From contig JAGFNJ010000017.1 in assembly GCA_017592775.1 (NCBI GenBank), positions 1-64,000 on the forward strand: a DNA stretch of 64,000 nucleotides. Direction: 5' to 3'. A model generated the notes under the pieces. It saw nothing but the letters and a program-made list of their open reading frames with translations, did no database searches and was not told the DNA's origin. The position numbers and the translations under genes were made by a program. The number at the start of each line of letters is the position of its first letter. The first letter of the stretch is position 1. Source of the DNA: Candidatus Accumulibacter conexus (GTDB taxonomy: Bacteria > Pseudomonadota > Gammaproteobacteria > Burkholderiales > Rhodocyclaceae). This document shows positions 8,847 to 17,882 of the stretch, piece by piece.

Positions 8847-10480
8847 GCAGCTTCCCCCGGCATCGGCAGCGCGACGCAGAATCGGCTGCCGCGACCGTCA
8901 CCGCCGGACTCCGCCCAGATACGTCCACCGTGGTGCTCGGCAATCTTGCGACAGAGCGCCAGACCGACGCCACTGCCCTCGAAAGTCGCACGGCTCTGCA
9001 GCCGCTGAAAGACCTGAAACAGGCGGCCCAGCTGTGCCGGCGCGATGCCGACACCGTTGTCGGCAACCACCAGAGACCATTCCCCACCGACGAGCCGGCT
9101 GCTCACCGTGACCTCCGGCTGTCGTCCCGGAACGCGAAACTTGACCGCATTGCCGATCAGGTTCTGCAACAGCCGCAGCATCTCGTCCGGGCGCACGCAG
9201 ACACGCGGCCACTCGCCGCCGATGGTGATCGTCGCAGCGGCCTCGGCAATCGTCGGTTGCAGGAACAGCAGCGCCTCATCGAGGATGGCGCGGCTTTCGA
9301 TCCATGCCCGTGGTTCACCCAGGCGACCGACCCGCGAGTATTCAAGCAGCGCCACCAGCATCCGGTCCAGGCGCTTGGCACCGTCGATGGCAAAGCCGAA
9401 GTAGGCGCTCTGTTCATCGTTCAACTGGTCGGCGAGACTGATGCCGAGCAGTTGCAGGTAGCTGGCGATCATCCGCAGGGGTTGCCGCAGGTCATGCGAG
9501 ATGGCGTAGCTGAACTGCTCGAGTTCGGCGTTCGAACGTCTGAGTTCCGCCTCGGCCTGCTTGCGCTCGGTAATGTCCTGCGTCGTCCCCAGGCTGCGCA
9601 AGGGCTTGCCGTCGGCGCCAAAGGTCAGGTCGGCACACTGGCGGACGTAGCGGACCGCGTTGCCGACCAGGATGCGATGTTCGTGGTCGAACGAGCCACC
9701 GAGCTGCAGGAAACGCTGCCACGCTGCCTCGAGCGCGGCACGGTCCTCGCTGCAGACGCGCGCCAGGTAGGCCTGGTAGCTGCCGACGGTGCCTTCGGGC
9801 AGGCCGAAGATGCGACAGCTTTCCGCCGACAGATGCATCTCGTCGGTGGCAAGCTCGTAGTTCCAGCTGCCGACGTGGGCCACCGACTGTGCCCTGATGA
9901 AGTTGGCCTGACTTTCGCGCAGCGCGGAGACGGCCGCGTCGAGCTGCCGGACCTTCAGTTCGAGGTCGTGCTGCAGTTGCTCCTGTTCGCGCATCAGGCG
10001 ATAGGTGCGCAGCGCCGAATGGACCTGGGCAAAGATCTGGTTGCCGTGCAGTTCCGACTTCAGTCGATAGCCATCGATCTCGTACTGGCTGATGACCTCG
10101 CGCTGTGGTGCATAACCCGGCTGGCCGGTGATCAGGACGATCTGCACGGTTCGGTTGGCCAGTTGGTCGCGGACATGCCGGACGAGGTCGAGTCCCGCGC
10201 GCTCCGACTCCATCACCACGTCAAGCAGGATCAGGGCGGTGTCCGGGTTGGCCGCAAGCAGCGCCTTCGCCTCCTCTGCCGAGAAGGCGTCCAGCAACTG
10301 CAGCCCGCGACCTTCGATGACCACCTCCTGCAAGGCGAGGCGGAGCACGGCGTGTACGTCCGCTTCGTCGTCCGCGACGAGGACCTTCCACGGGCGGCCG
10401 GCAGCAGGCGCCGGCTCACCGGCATCGCCCTGCAGCAGGGAGGGGAAGAGATCCGGATCGGCGCTCACCGGGCTGCGCAT
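8843..10480 (-). CDS. Receiver-PAS-histidine kinase
   Basis: A 545-residue soluble hybrid with an inverted layout. An N-terminal receiver (about 32-160, acceptor Asp near 87 in LLDVVM, TGQ switch) is followed by a coiled linker, a PAS/PAC module (about 200-305), the H-box SYAISHDLRQPLR (near 320) and an ATPase domain (NLIGNAVKFR, DNGVGI, GSGVGLALCRK). Such proteins usually receive phosphate from another kinase and change the activity of their own kinase domain. It is the first gene of the five-gene operon. The 256-base region upstream (10481-10736) must carry the promoter, but I cannot point to one. Confidence 0.92.
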   Translation of the reverse strand: MRSPVSADPDLFPSLLQGDAGEPAPAAGRPWKVLVADDEADVHAVLRLALQEVVIEGRGLQLLDAFSAEEAKALLAANPDTALILLDVVMESERAGLDLVRHVRDQLANRTVQIVLITGQPGYAPQREVISQYEIDGYRLKSELHGNQIFAQVHSALRTYRLMREQEQLQHDLELKVRQLDAAVSALRESQANFIRAQSVAHVGSWNYELATDEMHLSAESCRIFGLPEGTVGSYQAYLARVCSEDRAALEAAWQRFLQLGGSFDHEHRILVGNAVRYVRQCADLTFGADGKPLRSLGTTQDITERKQAEAELRRSNAELEQFSYAISHDLRQPLRMIASYLQLLGISLADQLNDEQSAYFGFAIDGAKRLDRMLVALLEYSRVGRLGEPRAWIESRAILDEALLFLQPTIAEAAATITIGGEWPRVCVRPDEMLRLLQNLIGNAVKFRVPGRQPEVTVSSRLVGGEWSLVVADNGVGIAPAQLGRLFQVFQRLQSRATFEGSGVGLALCRKIAEHHGGRIWAESGGDGRGSRFCVALPMPGEAA

Positions 10481-10736
10481 TCATTCATCTCCACGGGCAG
10501 CGCTGCGGCGCATGCGTCCGGACGCCGCGCGCGCGAGCGGACCCCGGCACTTCATCGCGACCATCAGCGTTCTCCATTCAGGCAACGGCCTCGAGGACTC
10601 GTTTCACGGCGACGATCCGGCAGGCGGTCTTCGCCGGCTGCCGTTCCATGTCCTCCGTAACGACACGACTGCCCTGCAACTTTAGACCCTTCCGCAGCGG
10701 CCATGCCGCTACCAGGGCAGGCACAGGCGCGCCAGC

Positions 10737-12530
10737 TCAGTTCTGTTCGATCGGTGGTGCCACCTTGAAGACCTCCGCCAGCGTCGTCACCCCGGCAGCC
10801 ACCTTCATCGCCCCCGAGATGCGCAAGGGCTTCATCCCTTCACGAAACGCCAGGTCGCGAATCCTGGCGATGTCCTTGTTCTCGCTGATCGCCTGCTTGA
10901 CCTCGGGCGACAGCATGAGGATCTCGTACAAGCCGACACGGCCGAGGTAACCCGTCATGCGGCAGTCGAGGCAACCCACGGGCCGGTAGAAGCGCGACGG
11001 ACGGTTCGACTTCCACGGCGCCACCAGCTGATCCCACATCGCCTCCTCGACCGGACTGGCCGGATGCACCTGCTTGCAATGCGGACAGAGGATGCGCACC
11101 AGACGCTGCGCCATCACTCCGAGCACTGTCGCGCCGAGCAGATAGGACGGGACACCGAGGTCGAGAAGGCGCGTGATCGCCGACGGAGCATCGTTGGTAT
11201 GCAGCGTCGACAGCACCAGGTGGCCGGTCAGAGCCGCCTGGATGGCCACCTCGGCGGTCTCCAGGTCACGGATTTCGCCGATCATGATGATGTCCGGATC
11301 CTGCCGCATCAGTGCGCGTACTCCCTGCGCGAAACCGAGGTCGATGACGTTCTGCACCTGCATCTGATTGAACGCCGGCTCGACCATCTCGATCGGATCC
11401 TCGATGGTACACACGTTGACTGCCGGCGTCGCCAGTTGCTTCAGGGTCGAATAGAGCGTCGTCGTCTTTCCCGACCCGGTCGGCCCGGTGACCAGGATGA
11501 TGCCGTTCGGCCTCTCGGCCATCGCCTTCCAGCGTCCCTGGTCGTCGTCGGAGAAGCCCAGTTCGGCGAAACCGCGCACCAGCACTTCGGGATCGAAGAT
11601 GCGCATCACCAGCTTCTCGCCAAAGGCCGTCGGCAGGGTGGACAGGCGCAGTTCAGCCTCCTGGCCGTCGGCGGTGCGCGTCTTGATGCGGCCGTCCTGC
11701 GGGCGCCGCTTCTCGACCACGTCCATGCGACCGAGGATCTTGACGCGATTGATCATCGCCGCCAGGACGCTCATCGGGATCTGGTACACCTGGTGCAACA
11801 CACCGTCGATGCGGAAGCGAACGATGCCGGCTTCGCGCCGGGGCTCGATGTGAATGTCGCTGGCACGTTGCTCGAAAGCGTACTGCCACAACCAGTCGAC
11901 GATGTTGACGATGTGCTGGTCGTTGGCATCGAACTGTCGATTGGTGCGACCAAGCTCGACCAGTTGTTCGAACGAGGACAGGTTGCCGGTCGGGCCGCCC
12001 AACTGTGCCGCCTTCTTGACCGACCGGGCCAGATTGTAGAACTCGACCAGATAGCGCGCGACATCGACCGGACTGGCCAGGACGCGACGCACCTCCTTCT
12101 TGCTGATCGAGCGGATCTCCTTCTCCCAGTCGCGCAGAAAGGGCTCGGTCGTCGCCACCAGCACTTCACGCGTCGTCACGGCAACCGGCAGGACGCCGAA
12201 ACGCGTCGCATAGGCACTCGACATGACCTCGGTCACGGCAGTGAAATCGACCTTCAGCGGATCGATGTGGTAATACTCGAGACCCACCCGCTGCGCCAGC
12301 CACTCGCCGAGATCGTCGAGGGTCAGCGGACGGTGCGGCTCCCGCTGCGATTTCCACTTCTGGTCGGCGATGATCACCAGCGGGTGCGCGACGACGCGCT
12401 TGAGGCGGCTCTCCTTCAGCAGCGTGTCGGCATCGGCCGCGCCGACCAGGCCGTCGGCGACCAGCCAGCCGAGAACCTCGGCCAGCGCCAGACGATGTTC
12501 ATGAACGGTATTGGCCGTTGCCTGCAGCAT
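10737..12530 (-). CDS. GspE/PilB-family secretion or pilus assembly ATPase
   Basis: A 597-residue ATPase of the type II secretion / type IV pilus family. The N-terminal third is MshE/GspE-like. The ATPase core has the Walker A motif GPTGSGKTTTLYSTL near 335-350, the Asp-box region TIEDPIE, Walker B-type IIMIGEIRD and the His-box TLHTND. A zinc-binding CxxC pair of the GspE kind is present (CPHC near 481, CLDC near 518). No other secretion or pilus genes are nearby, so its machine must be encoded elsewhere. The ATG at 12530 is chosen over a TTG 57 bases upstream because a good promoter lies between them (see 12558-12587). Confidence 0.93.
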   Translation of the reverse strand: MLQATANTVHEHRLALAEVLGWLVADGLVGAADADTLLKESRLKRVVAHPLVIIADQKWKSQREPHRPLTLDDLGEWLAQRVGLEYYHIDPLKVDFTAVTEVMSSAYATRFGVLPVAVTTREVLVATTEPFLRDWEKEIRSISKKEVRRVLASPVDVARYLVEFYNLARSVKKAAQLGGPTGNLSSFEQLVELGRTNRQFDANDQHIVNIVDWLWQYAFEQRASDIHIEPRREAGIVRFRIDGVLHQVYQIPMSVLAAMINRVKILGRMDVVEKRRPQDGRIKTRTADGQEAELRLSTLPTAFGEKLVMRIFDPEVLVRGFAELGFSDDDQGRWKAMAERPNGIILVTGPTGSGKTTTLYSTLKQLATPAVNVCTIEDPIEMVEPAFNQMQVQNVIDLGFAQGVRALMRQDPDIIMIGEIRDLETAEVAIQAALTGHLVLSTLHTNDAPSAITRLLDLGVPSYLLGATVLGVMAQRLVRILCPHCKQVHPASPVEEAMWDQLVAPWKSNRPSRFYRPVGCLDCRMTGYLGRVGLYEILMLSPEVKQAISENKDIARIRDLAFREGMKPLRISGAMKVAAGVTTLAEVFKVAPPIEQN

Positions 12531-12557
12531 GTGTCGTTTTCCGGGGAGGGGACGGTC

Positions 12558-12587
12558 ACTATACCGGAGAGCAGCATCGCGACTCAA
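12558..12587 (-). promoter_or_regulatory. Sigma-70 promoter of the GspE-like gene
   Basis: On the minus strand TTGAGT (12587-12582) is separated by 18 bases from TATAGT (12563-12558). Transcription would begin near 12551, giving a ~20-base leader before the ATG at 12530. Confidence 0.6.
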
Positions 12588-12656
12588 TGATGGCGCCGCG
12601 ACGGCGTATCATGCAACCTCGCCACGACCGCAGACGCAAGCGGCCCGCCGGACCGA

Positions 12657-12851
12657 GTGCCGGCCACCGTCAACCAGCACTTTGGATTCAAGCGCTGCGT
12701 GCAGGAGAAGATGCCGGCCGTCGATTGCAGCCAGGCGGCAGACCCGGCGCGCTGCCAGCGCCACCAGAAGGCACGCGAACAGTGCCGCGACAAGATTGGT
12801 CCCGAGCATCGCCAGTGCCTGCGCGACGCACTGGCGCCAGCCGCCAGATGA
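12657..12851 (+). CDS. Small Cys-patterned protein (about 64 aa)
   Basis: A short plus-strand frame starting at GTG 12657 (or ATG 12711). It encodes a hydrophilic helical protein with five cysteines at strikingly even spacing (C14, C24, C33, C43, C54; that is x9, x8, x9, x10), with DPARCQRH and EHRQCLRDAL segments. I recall similar Cys-spaced small proteins in other Betaproteobacteria (DPxRCEAR / GAEHRQCM patterns), which supports coding. There is no signal peptide and only a weak ribosome binding site, so the start is uncertain. An opposite-strand frame (12609-12890) has no recognisable features. Function unknown. Confidence 0.45.
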   Translation: MPATVNQHFGFKRCVQEKMPAVDCSQAADPARCQRHQKAREQCRDKIGPEHRQCLRDALAPAAR

Positions 12852-12890
12852 CGCGACCAGCCGCCGCCCGCAGACGCCGGGCGCGGTCAC

Positions 12891-13400
12891 TCAGGCGGCA
12901 GTCACGTTGGCGGCAATCGCCGCCCGCCATGCGGCCAGCTTGTGTGCGAAAGCCAGCGTGTACGCCGGGCTGGTCGACGGCAGCACCTGCGTCGCATAGC
13001 CCTGCTGCCGGAACCAGCCCGCGAAACGACCCGCGGTCTGGCCATTGAAGCAGATGCAGCGCAATTGCGGCGCCGCGTCGCGCAGAAGCGCGAAGTCGTT
13101 GGCGACCGCCGACTCGATGGCGGCATCGAGAGCACCGCGGCGCCGGCACTCGCGATAGACGTCCCAGAGCCCGATCCGGTGCTGCAACAGGCATCGCTGC
13201 TTGCCGGCATAGTCGAGGGCTGAGAGCGGCTCGTCGAGCAGCGCTTCGAGCAGGCGCCAGAACTGGTTCTGCGGGTGCGCATAGTAGTGCGCGGCGGCAA
13301 GCGATGCCGGCGAGGGAAAGCTCCCCAGGATCAGCGTCCTGACACCGGCGTCGATGATCGGCGGCAGGCCGGGCAGCAGCTCGGGCCTGCCGGCCACCAT
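12891..13400 (-). CDS. DNA-deoxyinosine glycosylase (UDG superfamily, family 6)
   Basis: A 169-residue base-excision repair enzyme predicted to remove hypoxanthine (deaminated adenine) from DNA. The N-terminal pocket motif LILGSFPSPASL and the YYAHPQNQFWRLL segment are typical of the hypoxanthine-DNA glycosylase family, and the C-terminal PSTSPAYT loop matches the DNA-insertion loop position. Its ATG overlaps the htpG stop codon by one base (TGATG), so it is probably made by translational coupling from the htpG transcript. Confidence 0.85.
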   Translation of the reverse strand: MVAGRPELLPGLPPIIDAGVRTLILGSFPSPASLAAAHYYAHPQNQFWRLLEALLDEPLSALDYAGKQRCLLQHRIGLWDVYRECRRRGALDAAIESAVANDFALLRDAAPQLRCICFNGQTAGRFAGWFRQQGYATQVLPSTSPAYTLAFAHKLAAWRAAIAANVTAA

Positions 13401-15319
13401 CAGCGACCGCCGGCGAGCGACAGGGCCAGCATCAGGTCGTTGATTCGCCTGACGAAACCAGCCGGATCATCGAGCGAACCGCCCTCCGCCAGCGTCGCCT
13501 GCTCGAGCAGCAGGTTGGCCCAGTCGTCGAAGCGCGTTTCCTCATATTTCAGCCGCTGCACCGCCGGGTGCTTCGGATTGATCTCGAGGATCGGCCTGCT
13601 CGCCGGCGCCTGCTGTCCGGCAGCCTTGAGAATGCGCTGCAGATTGCCACCGAGATCATGCTGGTCGGCGACCAGGCACGACGGCGAATCGGTCAGGCGA
13701 TGCGTGACGCGCACGTCCTTGACCTTCTCGCCGAGAGTTGCCTTCACCTTCTCGATCAGTTCCCTGTATTCGTCGGCAGCCTTTTCCGCCTCCTCCTTTT
13801 CCGCCACGTCCTCGAGCTTGCCGAGGTCGAGCCCGCCCTTGGCGACCGATTGCAGCGGCTTGCCATCGAACTCGGTGAGGTGGCCGGTCACCCACTCGTC
13901 GACGCGATCCGACAGCAGCAGCACCTCGATCCCCTTTTTGCGGAAGATCTCGAGATGCGGGCTGTTTTTCGCGGCGGTGAAGGTTTCCGCCGTGACGTAG
14001 TAGATCTTCTCCTGGCCATCCTTCATCCGCGCCACGTAGTCGGCCAGCGAGACGCTCTCCTCGGCGGTATCGGACTGCGTCGAGGCGAAACGCAGGAGTT
14101 TGGCGATCCGCTCCTTGTTCGCGAAGTCCTCCCCGGCCCCCTCCTTGAGGACGCGGCCGAACTCCTTCCAGAACTTGACGTACTTCTCTTTCGCTGCCTC
14201 TTCCTCGCCGTCGGCGAGGCTTTCGAGAAGCCCGAGAACGCGCTTGACGCAGCCGCCGCGAATCGATTCGATGTCGCGTGACTGCTGCAGGATCTCGCGC
14301 GAGACGTTCAGCGGCAGGTCGTTCGAGTCGACGACGCCACGCACGAAGCGCAGGTACAGCGGCATCAACTGCTCGGCGTCATCCATGATGAAGACGCGCC
14401 GGACATAGAGCTTGATGCCGTGGCGGGCAGTCCGCTCGAAGAGGTCGAACGGCGCCCGCGACGGGATGTACAGCAGTTGCGTGTATTCCTGCTTGCCTTC
14501 GACGCGCGCATGGACGTGCGCCAGGGGATCCTCGAAATCATGCGCGACGTGCTTGTAGAACTCGTTGTACTGCTCATCGGTGATATCCGACTTCGGGCGG
14601 CTCCAGAGCGCTGAAGCCTGATTCACCGTCTCGTCCTCGTCCGTCACCACCTGCGCCTTCTGCTCCTCGTCCCAGCGCTCCTTCTTCATCAGGATCGGCA
14701 GCGTGATGTGGTCCGAGTACTTGCGGACGATCTCGCGCAGCTTCCAGCTCGAGAGGAACTCATCCTCGCCCTCGCGCAGATGCAGGGTCACCTCGGTACC
14801 GCGTTGCGCGCGGTCGATCACTTCTACCGTGAAGTCGCCCTCGCCCGATGACTCCCAGCGCACCGCCTGGGTGGCTTCGAGACCGGCGCGACGCGAGACG
14901 ACGGTGACCCTGTCGGCGACGATGTACGAGGAGTAGAAACCGACACCGAACTGACCGATGAGGTGCGCGTCCTTGGCCTGGTCGCCGGTCAGCGCCGAGA
15001 AGAACTCGCGCGTCCCCGACTTGGCGATCGTTCCCAGGTGCTCGATCGCCTCCTCACGCGAGAGGCCGATGCCGTTGTCGGCAATGCTCAGGGTGCGCGC
15101 CGCCTTGTCGAAGGAGACACAAATCTTCAGGTCGCCATCGTCACCGTAGAGGGCGGCATTGTTCAGGGCTTCGAAGCGCAACCGGTCACAGGCGTCGGAA
15201 GCATTCGAGATCAGCTCGCGGAGAAAGATCTCCTTGTTGCTGTACAGCGAGTGGATCATCAGGTTGAGAAGCTGCCTGACTTCGGCCTGAAAGCCCAGTG
15301 TTTCCTTCTGTGCACCCAT
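13400..15319 (-). CDS. htpG: Chaperone HtpG (Hsp90)
   Basis: A 639-residue cytosolic Hsp90 homologue of normal length. The ATP-binding N-domain is complete ([39 protein letters not shown]), the middle domain has the [10 protein letters not shown] segment, and the C-terminal dimerisation region is intact. The ATG at 15319 has a GGAG ribosome binding site. The gene begins only 26 bases below the greB terminator, so a separate, probably heat-responsive, promoter must overlap the terminator region. I could not identify a sigma-32 element with confidence. Confidence 0.98.
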   Translation of the reverse strand: MGAQKETLGFQAEVRQLLNLMIHSLYSNKEIFLRELISNASDACDRLRFEALNNAALYGDDGDLKICVSFDKAARTLSIADNGIGLSREEAIEHLGTIAKSGTREFFSALTGDQAKDAHLIGQFGVGFYSSYIVADRVTVVSRRAGLEATQAVRWESSGEGDFTVEVIDRAQRGTEVTLHLREGEDEFLSSWKLREIVRKYSDHITLPILMKKERWDEEQKAQVVTDEDETVNQASALWSRPKSDITDEQYNEFYKHVAHDFEDPLAHVHARVEGKQEYTQLLYIPSRAPFDLFERTARHGIKLYVRRVFIMDDAEQLMPLYLRFVRGVVDSNDLPLNVSREILQQSRDIESIRGGCVKRVLGLLESLADGEEEAAKEKYVKFWKEFGRVLKEGAGEDFANKERIAKLLRFASTQSDTAEESVSLADYVARMKDGQEKIYYVTAETFTAAKNSPHLEIFRKKGIEVLLLSDRVDEWVTGHLTEFDGKPLQSVAKGGLDLGKLEDVAEKEEAEKAADEYRELIEKVKATLGEKVKDVRVTHRLTDSPSCLVADQHDLGGNLQRILKAAGQQAPASRPILEINPKHPAVQRLKYEETRFDDWANLLLEQATLAEGGSLDDPAGFVRRINDLMLALSLAGGR

Positions 15320-15344
15320 GCGAGAACTCCGTCAATGATGTTGG

Positions 15345-15374
15345 CGAAAAACGAAAAGGCGCAAACCTTGCGCC
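15345..15374 (-). terminator. Intrinsic terminator of greB
   Basis: On the minus strand a 7-base stem GGCGCAA / TTGCGCC (15374-15358, 3-base loop) is followed by a T-rich tract (TTTTCGTTTTT). It lies 80 bases beyond the greB stop and directly in front of htpG. Confidence 0.85.
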
Positions 15375-15453
15375 GTCGAGGATGGAGCAGCAAGTGGGGA
15401 CGATCGGTGCCATTTCAAGCCCCGCCCGCGCGCGACGATTCCTGCACGGCCTC

Positions 15454-16020
15454 TCAGGAGTCGCCGCCCGGGTAATCGACCGCCAGGACCTCGACCTCAC
15501 GCCAGCCGGCCGGACTCTGGAAACGCACGACATCGCCGGCGCGCGACTTGAGCAGCGCCCGCGCCAGCGGCGACACCCAACTGATGCGTCCACGCGCCAG
15601 ATCGGTCTCGTCCACGCCGACAATCTGGTAGGTGCTCTCCGCTCCTTGTTCGTCGCCGATGGTGACCGTCGCGCCGAAGAAGACCTGGTCGGTGTTCTCG
15701 CGCCGCGCCGGGTCGACGATCTCCGCCAGGTCGAGGCGCCGGGTCAGGAAGCGTATGCGCCGGTCGATCTCGCGCAGCCGCCGCTTGCCATAGATATAGT
15801 CGGCGTTCTCCGAGCGGTCGCCGTTGGCGGCTGCCCACTGCACGACGCCGACCACCTGTGGTCGCTCGACGCGCAGCAGTTGCTCGAGTTCAGCGCGGAT
15901 GCGCGCGTGCCCGGCGGGCGTGATGTAGTTGCGCGTACCCTGCGGCAACCGGAGAGCCGGATCAAGCGCCTCCTCCTCGTCCTCGTCGCCTGCCGCTTCC
16001 CTCACGAAAGCCTTGTTCAT
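15454..16020 (-). CDS. greB: Transcription elongation factor GreB
   Basis: A 188-residue factor that rescues backtracked RNA polymerase by stimulating transcript cleavage. The N-terminal coiled coil carries the tip acidic motif (NGDRSENADYIYGKRRLREI), the diagnostic GreB/GreA segment, and the C-terminal FKBP-like domain ends with the SPLARALL helix and GDVVRF strand. YIYGKRRLREIDRR favours GreB over GreA. An acidic leader (DEDEEEALDP) precedes the core. Confidence 0.96.
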   Translation of the reverse strand: MNKAFVREAAGDEDEEEALDPALRLPQGTRNYITPAGHARIRAELEQLLRVERPQVVGVVQWAAANGDRSENADYIYGKRRLREIDRRIRFLTRRLDLAEIVDPARRENTDQVFFGATVTIGDEQGAESTYQIVGVDETDLARGRISWVSPLARALLKSRAGDVVRFQSPAGWREVEVLAVDYPGGDS

Positions 16021-16108
16021 CGCCTGTCACCCAAGCACCTGCCGCTCGCCGTCGCTGCACGAACCCTGTCGCTGGGCCTGGCAAGCGGGCGGCGCTGTCC
16101 GTCAGCAG

Positions 16109-16146
16109 GGAAAAAAGAAACGGCGCAGGCCCTGCAACCTGCGCCG
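16109..16146 (-). terminator. Intrinsic terminator downstream of the 106-aa gene
   Basis: On the minus strand CGGCGCAGG / CCTGCGCCG (9-base stem, 8-base loop, 16146-16121) is followed by TTTCTTTTTT. It ends the transcript of the gene at 16168-16488 before greB. Confidence 0.85.
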
Positions 16147-16167
16147 CACTGCCAGCCTGCGGGGCGC

Positions 16168-16488
16168 TCAGTAGCCGATGTTGAACGCCTCGACATCGAT
16201 GCGGACGGTATCGCGACCGAGCGCCAGCGCGGTGTAGCGGGCAAAGCGGGTCGCCCAGTCCTTGCCTTCGATGAAACGCTGTTCGCCCCCATAACGGGCG
16301 ACATTGAGGATCTTGTCGATGATCAGCACCTTGCCCATCGGGTTGCTGGGCTCGCATTCGAGATCGGCGAACTCCTTGTCGAACCAGCGACGCGCCTCTT
16401 CCGGAGAGCCTGCCGCAAGTTCGGTGTGAGAGAACTTGTACTCGTACTCTCGCTCCCGCCCAAACGAAACGGTAATGTGATAGACCAT
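16168..16488 (-). CDS. Conserved hypothetical protein, 106 aa
   Basis: A soluble, mixed-charge 106-residue protein (MVYHITVSFGRERE at the start, FNIGY at the end) with a strong AAGGAGG ribosome binding site and its own terminator, so it is convincingly expressed. I do not recognise a domain and see no cysteine cluster, signal peptide or membrane segment. It is divergent from azlC (66 bases between starts) and followed by greB. Confidence 0.75.
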   Translation of the reverse strand: MVYHITVSFGREREYEYKFSHTELAAGSPEEARRWFDKEFADLECEPSNPMGKVLIIDKILNVARYGGEQRFIEGKDWATRFARYTALALGRDTVRIDVEAFNIGY

Positions 16489-16554
16489 CTGCCTCCTTCC
16501 GGCTCTCTCTCAGGGTTACAATTTCATCCTCTATTCTATTCGCAAAAGCGCCCC

Positions 16555-17253
16555 ATGCCGCAAGTCCCAGGCGAGCGCGCAGAGTTTATTGACGGCCTGC
16601 GCGCCTTCCTTCCGATGAGCATGAGCATCCTCCCCTTTGGCCTCGTCTGCGGCGCCGCTGCCAGCAATGCGGGCCTGACGACCGGGCAATCGCTGGCCAT
16701 GAGCTGGGTCATCTTCGCCGGCTCGGCACAGATTGCCAGCACGCAGCTCTTCGCCGGCGGCGCGCCGCTGCTGGTCATTCTCGCGACCGCGACGATCATC
16801 AACCTGCGCTTCCTGATGTACGGCGCCTCCCTATCGCAGCACTTCGGCGGCCTCAGCCGACGCTGGCAGGCAGCAATTGCCTATCTGCTGACCGATCAGG
16901 CCTTTGCCCTGACCGTCGTCCGGCGAAGCGCCCGCCCCGAACAGCCGCATCTGCACTGGTTCTACCTCGGGCTCGCCGGAGCGACCTGGGTCTGCTGGCA
17001 ACTGGCGACGATCGCCGGCATCCTGCTCGGCAGCCTGGTGCCGCCGAGCTGGTCGCTCGACTTCATCGTGCCGCTGACCTTCATCGCCATGCTCGTGCCC
17101 CTGCTCGCCACGCGCGCACTCGTGTTCGCCGCAGCGACCGGCGGCAGCGCCGCAGTCCTGCTGGCGCTGCCGCTGCAACTGAACCTGATCGCCGCAGCGC
17201 TGCTCGGCGTCGCCGCCGGCATGGCGGCAGAGAAGCTCGGGGGCGGCCGCTGA
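16555..17253 (+). CDS. azlC: AzlC-family branched-chain amino acid exporter, large subunit
   Basis: A 232-residue inner-membrane protein with six to eight hydrophobic segments, the large subunit of an AzlCD-type exporter. The conserved features FIDGLRAFLPMSMSILPFG, SWVIFAGSAQIAS and TIINLRFLMYGASLSQHF are present. The ATG at 16555 follows a TACAAT -10 element at 16517-16522, leaving a ~25-base leader. The azlD gene follows at once, as usual for this pair. The substrate is inferred from the family only. Confidence 0.92.
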   Translation: MPQVPGERAEFIDGLRAFLPMSMSILPFGLVCGAAASNAGLTTGQSLAMSWVIFAGSAQIASTQLFAGGAPLLVILATATIINLRFLMYGASLSQHFGGLSRRWQAAIAYLLTDQAFALTVVRRSARPEQPHLHWFYLGLAGATWVCWQLATIAGILLGSLVPPSWSLDFIVPLTFIAMLVPLLATRALVFAAATGGSAAVLLALPLQLNLIAAALLGVAAGMAAEKLGGGR

Positions 17254-17297
17254 GCGCAAGCGCTTTCGCCCCGGGCAGCGAACTCTTCGCCTGGTCG

Positions 17298-17600
17298 ATG
17301 ATCATCGGCATCGGCGTCATCACCTTCGTCCTGCGCTTTGCGCCGCTCGCCCTGCTCGCGCGCCTGGAACTCGCCGGCTGGCTGCAACAGGGCTTGCGCT
17401 ACGTGCCGGCGGCGGTGATGGCGGCGATCATCGCGCCGCCGTTGTTTTTTGCCGTTGGCGCGCCTAACATTGTCCCCGACCCGCCGCGCATGGCGGCCGC
17501 CACTCTGGCGGCACTCATTGCCTGGCGGACCCGCAGCACCCTGTTAACCGTCGTTCTCGGCATGCTCGCCCTGTGGGCGCTGCAGGCCTTGCTCGGCTAG
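17298..17600 (+). CDS. azlD: AzlD-family branched-chain amino acid exporter, small subunit
   Basis: A ~100-residue membrane protein with three to four helices, containing the AzlD features GVITFVLRFAPLALL and RYVPAAVMAAIIAPPLFF. The first ATG in frame is 17298, but the frame is open back to the azlC stop, and family members usually have a few more residues before the first helix. A non-ATG start overlapping the azlC stop (CTGA at 17250) is therefore possible. It acts with AzlC as one transporter. Confidence 0.88.
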   Translation: MIIGIGVITFVLRFAPLALLARLELAGWLQQGLRYVPAAVMAAIIAPPLFFAVGAPNIVPDPPRMAAATLAALIAWRTRSTLLTVVLGMLALWALQALLG

Positions 17601-17630
17601 CCACACACCATCAGAGGGATATCGCCGACC

Positions 17631-17840
17631 ATGCTGACCGAAGAACAGATCGCCGAAACCCGCGCCAGCCTGCGCGAACTCCAGGTCGAGCATCACGATC
17701 TGGATCAGGTCATCGACCACCTGATGCTCAACCCGCCAGCGGATGACCTGCTGGTCCGCCGACTCAAGAAACGCAAGCTGCTGCTCAAGGACCGCATCGT
17801 CGCCCTCGAGCATCTGCTGCAGCCGGACGCCCTCGCCTGA
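17631..17840 (+). CDS. YdcH/DUF465 family small protein
   Basis: A 69-residue helical protein with the DUF465 pattern: EHHDLDQVIDHL in the first helix and VRRLKKRKLLLKDRIVALE in the second. It forms a helical hairpin of unknown function, common in Proteobacteria. It follows azlD by 30 bases and may be cotranscribed. Confidence 0.88.
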   Translation: MLTEEQIAETRASLRELQVEHHDLDQVIDHLMLNPPADDLLVRRLKKRKLLLKDRIVALEHLLQPDALA

Positions 17841-17882
17841 GCCTCTGCGCCGGCACCCTCCGCGACCAGCCTCAGGCACGAC

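Noticed and set aside
12531-12587. Extension of the GspE-like gene to a TTG at 12587
   Set aside because: The extra codons contain the predicted -10 element and are not conserved-looking; ATG 12530 is better.
11064-12590. 508-codon plus-strand frame opposite the GspE-like ATPase
   Set aside because: The minus-strand gene has all ATPase motifs; the plus-strand text is low-complexity.
12609-12890. 93-codon minus-strand frame
   Set aside because: No domain and no ribosome site; the plus-strand Cys-patterned frame over the same bases is more protein-like.
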